NCBI RefSeq assembly: GCF_009856825.1
Contig: NZ_WVTD01000003.1
Location: forward strand, 268,907 to 332,906
Source: Novosphingobium silvae
Lineage (GTDB): Bacteria; Pseudomonadota; Alphaproteobacteria; Sphingomonadales; Sphingomonadaceae
DNA: 64,000 nucleotides
Direction: 5' to 3'
In this document: piece after piece, positions 8,140-15,407 of the stretch
Layout: each line of letters opens with the position of its first letter
Numbering within the stretch: the first letter of the stretch is position 1
The notes under the pieces: model-generated
The model's input: the letters and a program-made list of their open reading frames with translations, nothing else
Database searches by the model: none
Told to the model about the DNA's origin: nothing
Made by a program: the position numbers and the translations under genes

Positions 8140-9255
8140 TCAGGCGAGCCCGGCGTCCATGCTCCCGCGTCGCTCCCACCCTGCGCGGATGGCTCGGCGC
8201 GCGGGCAGTTCGAAGCGGCGATAGGCAAGATCGCTCAGCAGTAGGACAAGCGCTGTGTAGGCAAGGACGAGCGCTGCCGCCTGCGCGCCGCCCGCCGCGC
8301 CCTGGATCGAAGGCAGGAACACCAGCAGCACCGGAAAGTGGATGAGGTAGATCGCATAGCTGCGGTCGCCCAGCCACAGCATCGGGGCGCTTGCCACGGC
8401 GGGCATCCGCAATGCGAGGCACAGGGCGCAGGGCCAGGCCAGCAGCGTGATAGGCGGGATTGAGCTGCCCTGCCCCATGTCGATGGCGAGCCCGCCCGCC
8501 AGCCCCAGGACCAGCAACGCGGCCGGGACTTTCGCCAGGGCGGCGCGCCAACGCCATAGCGCCTGGCCCACGAAGAAGCCCAGCACTCCGCGCGGCAGGC
8601 TGTCGAACATCCTCGGCCCGCCGGGAAGTCCGCGCAGCACGAAATGCGCAAGGGCCAGCGCGATCGCCCCTGCCGTCACCCAGCGCAGGATCCGATCCCC
8701 CCGGACGGCGGCCAGCACGAAGACGATGTAGCATACGATTTCTACCGAGATCGACCAGGACGGCGCGTTGAACGTATGGCTCACCTCGCCCACGAACCCC
8801 TGCAGCATGAACAGGTGGCCCAGGAACGCGAGGGCGGTGTTGTCGTCCGCCCCGGCGAACATGGCGGCCGACACCAGCAGCATCAGCAGGTGCAACGGGT
8901 AGAGCCGCGCGACCCGGGCCACCGCGAAGCCAGTCATGTCTTCCCGGCGCAGCCCCCCGCGTGCAAGGTAGACATGCGCGAAGATATACCCAGAAATGAC
9001 GAAGAAGAGGTCGACGAAGGTCCAGCCCCATTCGCGCAGCCATCGCAGCGGCAGCGGCGGGTCGCCCGACATCAGCGCGTCGGCCTTGAGCAGCGGATGG
9101 TACAGGAACGCGACGCCGCACGCCGCCACGCCCCGCAACCCGTCTAGCGCGCCAAGCCGCGGAGCGCCAAGCCGGGGTGCGCCAAGAGGGGGCGCGGCAT
9201 GTCCCCGCGCATCCCCGCCGTTTTCGCCGCCTGCCTGATGTCTGGCCTTGATCAT
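8140..9255 (-). CDS. Acyltransferase 3 family membrane protein (OafA/YrhL-like)
   Basis: 371 aa with about ten hydrophobic segments. It has the family hallmarks LDGLRGVAACGVAFLYH near the start, FFVISGYIFAHVYLAR, an RL-Y-P motif (RVARLYPLHLL) and SWSISVEIVCY. These integral membrane enzymes acetylate or acylate surface polysaccharides, lipids or glycans. The N-terminal 40 residues contain a short repeat (APRLG twice, then ALDGLRG), encoded by near-repeats at 9145-9195. It lies between nusG and rplK on the same strand, and nusG has its own terminator upstream, so it needs its own promoter. Confidence 0.85.
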   Translation of the reverse strand: MIKARHQAGGENGGDARGHAAPPLGAPRLGAPRLGALDGLRGVAACGVAFLYHPLLKADALMSGDPPLPLRWLREWGWTFVDLFFVISGYIFAHVYLARGGLRREDMTGFAVARVARLYPLHLLMLLVSAAMFAGADDNTALAFLGHLFMLQGFVGEVSHTFNAPSWSISVEIVCYIVFVLAAVRGDRILRWVTAGAIALALAHFVLRGLPGGPRMFDSLPRGVLGFFVGQALWRWRAALAKVPAALLVLGLAGGLAIDMGQGSSIPPITLLAWPCALCLALRMPAVASAPMLWLGDRSYAIYLIHFPVLLVFLPSIQGAAGGAQAAALVLAYTALVLLLSDLAYRRFELPARRAIRAGWERRGSMDAGLA

Positions 9256-9358
9256 GCGCCCGGCTTGCCACGCCAGTGGTTAACACCGCGCTTCTCCCGC
9301 GCCGATGCGGAGCGTTCGAGGAAGGCAAGCGCAGGCCAGGACTGGCGCCCAAACGCAA

Positions 9359-9393
9359 ACCGCCCCGCGAGCCGGGTGGGCTAGCGAGGCGGT
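9359..9393 (-). terminator. Terminator after nusG
   Basis: Read on the minus strand: ACCGCCTCGC, inner AGCC-CACCC-GGCT hairpin, GCGGGGCGGT, then TTGCGTTT. A 10-bp outer stem with one G-T pair and a 4-bp inner stem, 40 nt after the nusG stop. It separates secE-nusG from the downstream genes. Confidence 0.75.
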
Positions 9394-9434
9394 TCAAAGG
9401 CCGAAACTGCCGGGAAAGTCCCGGCGCCGAGCGC

Positions 9435-9971
9435 TTACTTGCTGAGTTCGACGTGCTCGAACTCAAGCTCGACCGGCGTTGCGCGGCCGAAGATCGAGAC
9501 CGCCACCTTGACGCGGTTCTTGTCGAAGTCGAGCTCTTCCACGATGCCGTTGAAGCTGGCGAAGGGCCCGTCGAGGACCTTCACCGAATCGCCGATCTCG
9601 TAGTCGATGTTGACGGTCTTGCGCGGGGTTGCGGCGGCGGCCTCGGCAGCGCCGAAGTAGCGCGCGGCCTCGCTCTCGCTGATGGCCTGCGGCTTGCCGC
9701 TTGATCCCAGGAAGCCCGTGACCTTGGGCGTGTTCTTGACGAGGTGGTAGACGTCGTCGTTCAGGTGCAGCTTGGCGAGGACGTAGCCGGGCATCGTCTT
9801 GCGCTCGACCTGAACCTTCTTGCCGCGCTTCACCTCGGTGATGGTCTCGGCGGGGACCTGCACGTCCTCGACGAGCTGCGAGAGACCCATGCGCTCGGCT
9901 TCCGAGAGGATGGATTCCTTCACCTTGTTCTCGAAGCCGGAGTAGGCGTGGATGATGTACCAGCGGGCCAT
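9435..9971 (-). CDS. nusG: Transcription termination/antitermination protein NusG
   Basis: 178 aa, normal length. NGN domain at the N terminus (RWYIIHAYSGFENKVKESI, PGYVLAKL), then a KOW domain (YEIGDSVKVLDGPFASFNGI). NusG binds RNA polymerase, suppresses pausing, and links it to Rho or the ribosome. It follows secE by 22 nt, the classic secE-nusG pair. Confidence 0.98.
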   Translation of the reverse strand: MARWYIIHAYSGFENKVKESILSEAERMGLSQLVEDVQVPAETITEVKRGKKVQVERKTMPGYVLAKLHLNDDVYHLVKNTPKVTGFLGSSGKPQAISESEAARYFGAAEAAAATPRKTVNIDYEIGDSVKVLDGPFASFNGIVEELDFDKNRVKVAVSIFGRATPVELEFEHVELSK

Positions 9972-9993
9972 TTTAGTCTCTTGTCCTAGATGA

Positions 9994-10188
9994 TCACAGC
10001 AGCGACAGCAGCGAGCTGACGATCCAGCCGAACAGCGCGTCCACGCCGAGGAAGAACGTCGCGAGCAGCACAGTCATGATGCCGACGAAGATCGCCGTCG
10101 TCACCGTCTCCTGGCGCGAGGGCCAGTGGATCTTGCGCGCTTCCACCTGGACCTGGCGCATGAATTCGCCGGGAGTAGTCTTGGCCAT
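9994..10188 (-). CDS. secE: Preprotein translocase subunit SecE
   Basis: 64 aa with one C-terminal transmembrane helix. The amphipathic segment before the helix has the conserved EARKIHWPSRQET pattern. SecE is the clamp subunit of the SecYEG channel. Located directly upstream of nusG. Confidence 0.95.
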   Translation of the reverse strand: MAKTTPGEFMRQVQVEARKIHWPSRQETVTTAIFVGIMTVLLATFFLGVDALFGWIVSSLLSLL

Positions 10189-10333
10189 CTTTACGTCGCT
10201 CTCTCGTCGCTTGCCGATGCCCGGGGGAGGTCCGGGCGCGAAATTCTCGTGTCTTCCGGCTAGGGGCCATCGCCGCCCCGACCGAGGTCGGGAGGGGCTT
10301 CAGAAAGTCCGCTTGTCGGAAGGAAACCGCGAC

Positions 10334-11872
10334 TTAGCTTCCGTCGGCCGGATTTGCAAGGTCCACCACGTTCGGCAGCCGCGCGAGGAAAGAGTTGGGC
10401 GTGGAGTAGACGACGTGCGCCCCGTCCGGAATGCCGACCGGCCGCTTGTCGCCGATGTACCAGAGGTAGTCGGCATGGCGCGCGGGCTTGAACTTGCGCA
10501 GGTCGATCCGCTGGCGGGGCGAATAGAGGATGCGCTGAGTGGGATCGTTGAAGCGATAGCGCGTCTCGCGCATCGAAAGCATGTGGACGTCGGGCAGCGC
10601 GAAGTTCGAGTTCTCCATCGAACTGCGGCGCACCACCGCCATCGAACCGAAATGCTCGAACGGGCCGAAGAGCCATTGCGTGCGCGGGATGCCCACGGCG
10701 GTGGCCACGCGCGCGCCTTCGGGCACGTGGTCGAGCGCGCCGATCATCTGGCGCGCGACCTGCGCGTCCTGGTACCACACCACGCTCGTCACCGCGATGC
10801 GCGAGGTGAACAGCAGGCCGGCAAGCGCCAGACCCCAGCGCGGCACCGGCCAGTCGATCGCGAGGCAGGCGACCAGCAGCGCGGCCGTGCTCAGGCGATA
10901 GTCGGCATAGTCGCCGCCGAAGATCTGGCGAGGCACGACAAGGGTCAGGATCAGCAGGATCAGCGCCGCCCAGCCCACCCGTCCATCGAAGCGGCGCAGC
11001 GCCAGCGCGGCCACGAGGACCGCCAGCACGAGGCACAGGCTGGTGATGTCGAACACCTGGTCGTAGCTGCGCATCGCCTTGTAGAGAATGCTCCACTTGT
11101 ACTCCAGGACGCCCCAGCGTCCGTACGAGACCTTGGAGTTCGCGCCCATGCCCAGCAGCATCGGCAGAAGCGGGAAGACCAGCGGCCAGGGCTTGAGGAA
11201 GGGACGCCAGTCGAGCCACGAGCGGCGGCGCGACCATTCGTAGCCGAACACCAGGACGCCCATCACGCCCCAGCCCGAGACGTGGCAGATCCACACCACG
11301 AAGCCGACCGGCACCATCGCCGCCCAGCGCCAGCGCCAGCCCTCCAGCCGCACCCAGCCCGCGAAGGCGAAGAGCGCGAAGGCGACCGACAGCGAATAGT
11401 TGAGGAAGCCCATCAGGAACGAGGGCGACCAGATCATCGCGAAAGCCAGGATCGCGCCCACGCCCACCCGCTTCCTGAGGCTCCACTCGACCGCCATGAT
11501 CGCCATGCCGGTCAGGAAGGGAATGGCCGCGACGATGAAGCGCCCCGCCTCCTCCAGGCCCAGCAGCGGGGTGAGCGGCACCATCAGCAGCTCGGCGCCA
11601 AGGTTGCCGGTCCACTCCCATTTGAACAGGAAGTAGCGGGTCAGGAACGGATCGTGCCCATGATCGAGCATGATCTTGTATCCCGCGAGGTGCGAGGGAT
11701 AGTCGGTCATCTGCGGGGTCCAGGCGACCAGCACGGGGAGCATCGCCAGGCACGAGAGCACGAAGCCCAGCCATGCCGCCTCATGACGGGTCCGGCGGTA
11801 GGCCTCGCTTGTGCGGAAACGGCTCTCGCCGGAATGCGGCGGCTCGGCTTCAGGATGCGCGCTGGCGTGCAT
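10334..11872 (-). CDS. Polytopic membrane protein of unknown function
   Basis: 512 aa from ATG 11872, about ten to eleven transmembrane segments. The first periplasmic-type loop begins TPQMTDYPSHLAGYKIML, and a hydrophilic C-terminal domain of about 110 residues follows the last helix. The architecture resembles GT-C glycosyltransferases (PMT/ArnT-like or YfhO-like), where an acidic residue in the first loop is catalytic (here D in MTDYP), but I cannot name a family. It lies between tRNA-Trp and secE on the same strand. A longer frame upstream to 12025 is open but lacks a domain. Confidence 0.6.
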   Translation of the reverse strand: MHASAHPEAEPPHSGESRFRTSEAYRRTRHEAAWLGFVLSCLAMLPVLVAWTPQMTDYPSHLAGYKIMLDHGHDPFLTRYFLFKWEWTGNLGAELLMVPLTPLLGLEEAGRFIVAAIPFLTGMAIMAVEWSLRKRVGVGAILAFAMIWSPSFLMGFLNYSLSVAFALFAFAGWVRLEGWRWRWAAMVPVGFVVWICHVSGWGVMGVLVFGYEWSRRRSWLDWRPFLKPWPLVFPLLPMLLGMGANSKVSYGRWGVLEYKWSILYKAMRSYDQVFDITSLCLVLAVLVAALALRRFDGRVGWAALILLILTLVVPRQIFGGDYADYRLSTAALLVACLAIDWPVPRWGLALAGLLFTSRIAVTSVVWYQDAQVARQMIGALDHVPEGARVATAVGIPRTQWLFGPFEHFGSMAVVRRSSMENSNFALPDVHMLSMRETRYRFNDPTQRILYSPRQRIDLRKFKPARHADYLWYIGDKRPVGIPDGAHVVYSTPNSFLARLPNVVDLANPADGS

Positions 11873-12094
11873 GTACGACTGGATCTTTCCCGCTGTGCCC
11901 GATCCGGCAGACGCGACGCAAACGACCTGGCCGCGTCCGAATCGGCGGACGGGTTCTCCTAGTCCGCGCGAGGCAATTGGCAAGGCGCGCGATGCTAGCG
12001 ACGCCCGTTGCCCGCCGCAATCCACCCGCGGGATCGACAGCGACCCACCCGGATGTGCCCCGAAGGGGCGATTATCGCGATCTTGTGAAAATGC

Positions 12095-12170
12095 TGGCAG
12101 GAGTGGAGGGACTCGAACCCACGGCCCTCGGTTTTGGAGACCGATGCTCTACCAACTGAGCTACACTCCT
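12095..12170 (-). tRNA. tRNA-Trp (CCA anticodon)
   Basis: 76 nt with encoded CCA. On the minus strand it starts AGGAGTGTAGCTCAGTTGGT, has the anticodon loop TCTCCAAAA with anticodon CCA, the T-loop GGTTCGAGTCC, and a matching acceptor stem CACTCCT followed by G and CCA. tRNA-Trp upstream of secE-nusG is a common alphaproteobacterial arrangement. Confidence 0.98.
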
Positions 12171-12317
12171 GCGGGCGGAGGTGCCTCTAGATGGGCCGGC
12201 TGCGGATTACAAGCGGCGATTGCAACATTCCTGACAGAGGTGCTCAGGCCAGATGCTGACCAGCCCCATTTCCCCTTGTCGCCCGCCTCTGCTACGAGCT
12301 GCTCTTTCGCCAGGGAC

Positions 12318-13187
12318 ATGACCGTGCACGCCCCCCGATCCGAACCGATCATCGAGCCTGAGCTCCTGATGCTGGCCTATCGCAGCGGGATCTTCCCGAT
12401 GGCGGACAGCCGCGAGGATCCCGAGATCTTCTGGATCGAGCCGCGCCTGCGCGCCATCCTGCCGCTGGACGGCCTCCACGTCTCGCACTCGCTGGCCAGG
12501 AACCTGCGCCGCGAGCGATTCACCGTCACGTGCAACCGCGCCTTTTCGCAAGTCATGGACGCCTGCGCCGCCCCGCGCCGCGTGCGCGAGGGAGACGAAG
12601 GCGGAAGCTGGATCAGCCATCGCATCCAGGCAAGCTACGAGAACCTTCATTTCCTCGGCCACGCGCACTCGGTCGAGGTGTGGCAGGGCGAAGGCAGCGA
12701 CCGCGAACTGGTGGGCGGGCTCTACGGCGTGGGGTTCGACCGTGTGTTCTGCGGCGAATCGATGTTTTCGCGCGCCAGTGATTCGTCGAAAGTGGCGCTG
12801 GCCTGGCTCGTCGCGGCGCTGCGACGCGGCGGCGCCAGCCTGCTCGACTGCCAGTTCATGACCCCCCATCTCGCCTCGCTCGGCGCAGTGGAGATGCCGC
12901 AGAAGCGCTATCTGGCCCTGCTGCGCCAGGCCCAGGCAGAGCCCGTGCGCCGCCCGGCTCAGTTCGCCAGCGGCTCCTCGACCGGTTCCGGATCGGCGTC
13001 CACGGCGGGAGGTGGTGGAGCGGATGGCGCGCCAGCGGACGGCGTGGCCGCCGGCGAAGGTGTAGCGGCGGGCGAGGTGCTGGCGCTGCCCGATGCCTTT
13101 GCCGCCCTGCTCGCCGATGCCGCGTCCTGCGGGCTCGCTTCCTCGCCGGGGAAGCTCATCGCACAGGCCTTCACCCAGACGTCATAG
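12318..13187 (+). CDS. aat: Leucyl/phenylalanyl-tRNA--protein transferase
   Basis: 289 aa. The core (YRSGIFPMADS, FWIEPRLRAILPLD, GGSWISHRIQASYENLHFLGHAHSVEVW, GGLYGVGFDRVFCGESMFS, SLLDCQFMTPHLASLGAVEM) is typical Aat. The enzyme adds Leu or Phe to the N terminus of proteins with basic N-terminal residues, marking them for ClpAP (N-end rule). After residue about 215 comes a Gly/Ala/Ser-rich insertion of about 45 residues, then a C-terminal SSPGKLIAQAFTQTS motif that I recall from sphingomonad Aat proteins. The last 229 nt overlap the DUF2155 gene on the other strand. Confidence 0.93.
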   Translation: MTVHAPRSEPIIEPELLMLAYRSGIFPMADSREDPEIFWIEPRLRAILPLDGLHVSHSLARNLRRERFTVTCNRAFSQVMDACAAPRRVREGDEGGSWISHRIQASYENLHFLGHAHSVEVWQGEGSDRELVGGLYGVGFDRVFCGESMFSRASDSSKVALAWLVAALRRGGASLLDCQFMTPHLASLGAVEMPQKRYLALLRQAQAEPVRRPAQFASGSSTGSGSASTAGGGGADGAPADGVAAGEGVAAGEVLALPDAFAALLADAASCGLASSPGKLIAQAFTQTS

Positions 13188-13639
13188 ACCGGGTGCTCGA
13201 CCACGTTGACCGACGGGTTGTTCTTGAACAGCCAACCCGAGAACACCTTGCGCCACGCCAGTTTCTCGGCCGTGGTGCGCCGCTCCTCGACGAACACCTG
13301 GACGAAGGCGCCCTCCTCCTGCGGCCGCTCCCAGGGAAGCGACTTCTCGCACGTGGCGACCTTGACGACGAGGTTGCCCAGCCGGCGCGATTCGCCCGGC
13401 TTCATAATCAGGTCCTGCGTAAGGTTGTTGCGCTTGTTCAGCACGCCAAGCGTGACCACGCGGTCCTTGTTGGGCGTGCCGACCTGCTGCCCGCGGGCGG
13501 CCTGCGCAGGACCTGCCTGCATACCGGCGATGACGTCCGGAACCCCGGTGTCCTGCGCTTCGGGCTCAGGCTCGCCGGTTCCGCAGGCGGCGAGCGCCGC
13601 AGACGCGGACAGCGCGAGGAAAGCCCGCCTCCGAATCAT
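12959..13639 (-). CDS. DUF2155 domain lipoprotein
   Basis: 226 aa. An N-terminal lipoprotein signal (RRRAFLALSASAALAAC, lipobox LAAC) is followed by the DUF2155 core: LGVLNKRNNLTQDLIMKPGE, a cysteine in KVATCEKSLPWERP, then FSGWLFKNNPSVNVVEHPVYDVWVKAC. The core ends around nucleotide 13150; the last 60 or so residues are Ala/Ser/Pro-rich and are encoded entirely opposite aat. DUF2155 proteins have no assigned function; in alphaproteobacteria they lie near the NDUFA12-type gene, as here. Confidence 0.85.
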   Translation of the reverse strand: MIRRRAFLALSASAALAACGTGEPEPEAQDTGVPDVIAGMQAGPAQAARGQQVGTPNKDRVVTLGVLNKRNNLTQDLIMKPGESRRLGNLVVKVATCEKSLPWERPQEEGAFVQVFVEERRTTAEKLAWRKVFSGWLFKNNPSVNVVEHPVYDVWVKACAMSFPGEEASPQDAASASRAAKASGSASTSPAATPSPAATPSAGAPSAPPPPAVDADPEPVEEPLAN

Positions 13640-13649
13640 TCCCGGTGCC

Positions 13650-14057
13650 TCAGGCGTCCGGGGACCAGGCTTCGTAGTCGCCGGTAGCGGCGGCGCGCAC
13701 GCCGCCCCGCTCCAGCGCGCCCTGCGGACGGTAGGCCTTCCCGGTTCCGGTGGCGTTGGGCGTATAGTCCACTTCCCAGATGCGCGGGGCCGGCAGGTGG
13801 CTTTCGGGAACGCCGTCGTACGAGTGGTGCAGCCAGCCGTGCCATTCGGACGGCACGTTGCTGGCATCGTTGGCCCCTGCGTAGATCACCCAGCGGCGCT
13901 CGTAGCCTTCGGTGGTGACGGCCTTCTTGTTCTTGGAGCGGTAATACTTGTTACCTTGCGCGTCGGTGCCGACGTGCTCGCCGTTGCGCGAGCTCCAGAG
14001 CGAGGTGCCGATGGTGGCGCCGTCCCACCAGGTGAAGATCTTGGACAGGATTCCCAT
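13650..14057 (-). CDS. NADH:ubiquinone oxidoreductase NDUFA12-family subunit
   Basis: 135 aa. It has the family pattern KIFTWWDGATIGTSLWSSRN, GNKYYRSKN, ERRWVIYAG, PSEWHGWLHH and PRIWEVDYTPNATGT. NDUFA12 (B17.2) is a supernumerary subunit of complex I shared by alphaproteobacteria and mitochondria, at the junction of membrane and peripheral arms. It lies 10 nt upstream of the DUF2155 gene on the same strand. Confidence 0.93.
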   Translation of the reverse strand: MGILSKIFTWWDGATIGTSLWSSRNGEHVGTDAQGNKYYRSKNKKAVTTEGYERRWVIYAGANDASNVPSEWHGWLHHSYDGVPESHLPAPRIWEVDYTPNATGTGKAYRPQGALERGGVRAAATGDYEAWSPDA

Positions 14058-14142
14058 GTGCGGCGCACTAGCCTTTATGCCCCCCGGAAGGCAAGCGCAT
14101 TGAGGCCCGCGCGGGGCGAGATATCCGCCGCCGCGCCTGCCC

Positions 14143-14652
14143 TTACCAGCTGACCTTGTCGCCCGGCTTGATGCCGAGCTGCGCCGCGCGGCCGCCGTTC
14201 AGCTCCAGGACCGCAGACGTGACACCCGTCGAGGACACCGGACTCTCGTCATAAGGCTGGGCATTGGCGGCGATGTTGAGGATGCGGTGGTCGGTGCCAA
14301 CGAAGATGATGTCGAGCGGGATCACGGTGTTGCGCATCCAGAACGAGGCGGGACGCGGCGGCTTGTTCACGAAGACCATGCCCTCGTCCGCACCCATCTG
14401 CGTGCGGAACATCAGGCCCTTCGCCTGCTCCTGCGGCGTGGTCGCGACCTCTACCCGGAAGGCATGCGTTCCGTTCGCCGACTTCACGCTGAGCGGGATG
14501 ATCGCGAGGCCCGATTCGGGATGGCGCGCGGCCGATGCCGACGACTTCGCGGAGGGCTTGGCGTCAGCGGGCGCGCCGCCCTGCGAGCAGGCTGCGAAGG
14601 CGAGCAGCACGGCGGCCGCAAGGCCCGTGCGGGAAGTATGGGTAAGGCGCAA
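14143..14652 (-). CDS. DUF192 family lipoprotein
   Basis: 169 aa. Lipoprotein signal AAAVLLAFAAC at the N terminus, then the DUF192 domain: RVEVATTPQEQAKGLMFRT, GMVFVNKPPRPASFWMRNT, IPLDIIFVG and VLELNGGRAAQLGIKPGD. The function of DUF192 is unknown; the fold is an envelope-exposed beta barrel. The start is TTG 14652, placed directly after the recX stop (TGA-TTG), so translation is probably coupled to recX. No ATG or GTG upstream of the signal sequence gives a better start. Confidence 0.82.
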   Translation of the reverse strand: MRLTHTSRTGLAAAVLLAFAACSQGGAPADAKPSAKSSASAARHPESGLAIIPLSVKSANGTHAFRVEVATTPQEQAKGLMFRTQMGADEGMVFVNKPPRPASFWMRNTVIPLDIIFVGTDHRILNIAANAQPYDESPVSSTGVTSAVLELNGGRAAQLGIKPGDKVSW

Positions 14653-15258
14653 TCAATCGTCTCCGAAATCCGACTCGGCCCACTCCTCGAGCAGGTCCAT
14701 GTCGTCGCTCTCCACGATCCTGCGCGCGATGTCGAGCGGATGGCCCGCGCGCAACATGGCGGCAAGCTGGCGGTCGCGTCGCCGGGGGTCGGCGGCTGCC
14801 TCGGTGCCGGACGGCGCGAAAGGGCCGAACCGGCGGCGGCGTGCAAGCACCAGCGCGGCACGGCGCTGCTCGCCGCTGCCGGGCCGCTCCATGGCGCGAA
14901 GGTCCTCGCTCACCCCCGCCTGCCCCAGCGCCTCGCCCACGCGCCTGGCACCGTAACCACGCCGCAGGAGACTGCCCGCCTTCATGTGCGCCCATGCCGC
15001 GTCGTCGACATAGCCGAGCGCGGCATAGCGGGCGACCAGCTCGTCCAGCGCGGGCGGCGCGTCCTCGCTGCTCCAGCCCCGCTCCCTCAGCTTGCGCTGC
15101 AGATAAAGGCGCAACTTCGCTTGCGTCGTCGCGAAGCGCGCGACATAGGCGAGCGCCAGTTCCTCGATGCGGGCGGGGTTCAGGGGGGGCGGTCCATCGC
15201 GGTCCTGCCTTCGGTGGCTGGGCTGAAACGGCCCCTCATTGCGACGCTTGTCCGACAT
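14653..15258 (-). CDS. recX: Regulatory protein RecX
   Basis: 201 aa with the three-helix repeats of RecX: LALAYVARFATTQAKLRLYL at the first repeat, a second repeat around LVARYAALGYVDDAAWA and the region RRGYGARRVGEALGQAGV. RecX binds RecA and inhibits its recombinase and coprotease activities. It is not next to recA here. It is followed without gap by the DUF192 gene. The last 40 residues are acidic. Confidence 0.8.
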   Translation of the reverse strand: MSDKRRNEGPFQPSHRRQDRDGPPPLNPARIEELALAYVARFATTQAKLRLYLQRKLRERGWSSEDAPPALDELVARYAALGYVDDAAWAHMKAGSLLRRGYGARRVGEALGQAGVSEDLRAMERPGSGEQRRAALVLARRRRFGPFAPSGTEAAADPRRRDRQLAAMLRAGHPLDIARRIVESDDMDLLEEWAESDFGDD

Positions 15259-15407
15259 GCTGCCCTATTCGTGCCACACTCGGGCAGGATTGGGGAGAGT
15301 GCGCGAGACCGTGATGGGGCGAAATGCAGCTAGCTCAGGTTCAGGTAGATCCGGCTAGAGGCACCGGTCTCGCGAAGTTTGCGGTATAACAACAACGGGT
15401 TACTATT

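Noticed and set aside
9145..9195. Near-repeats of GCGCCAAGCCG at the start of the acyltransferase
   Set aside because: Explained as a short coding repeat (APRLG) at the N terminus; no evidence of a separate element.
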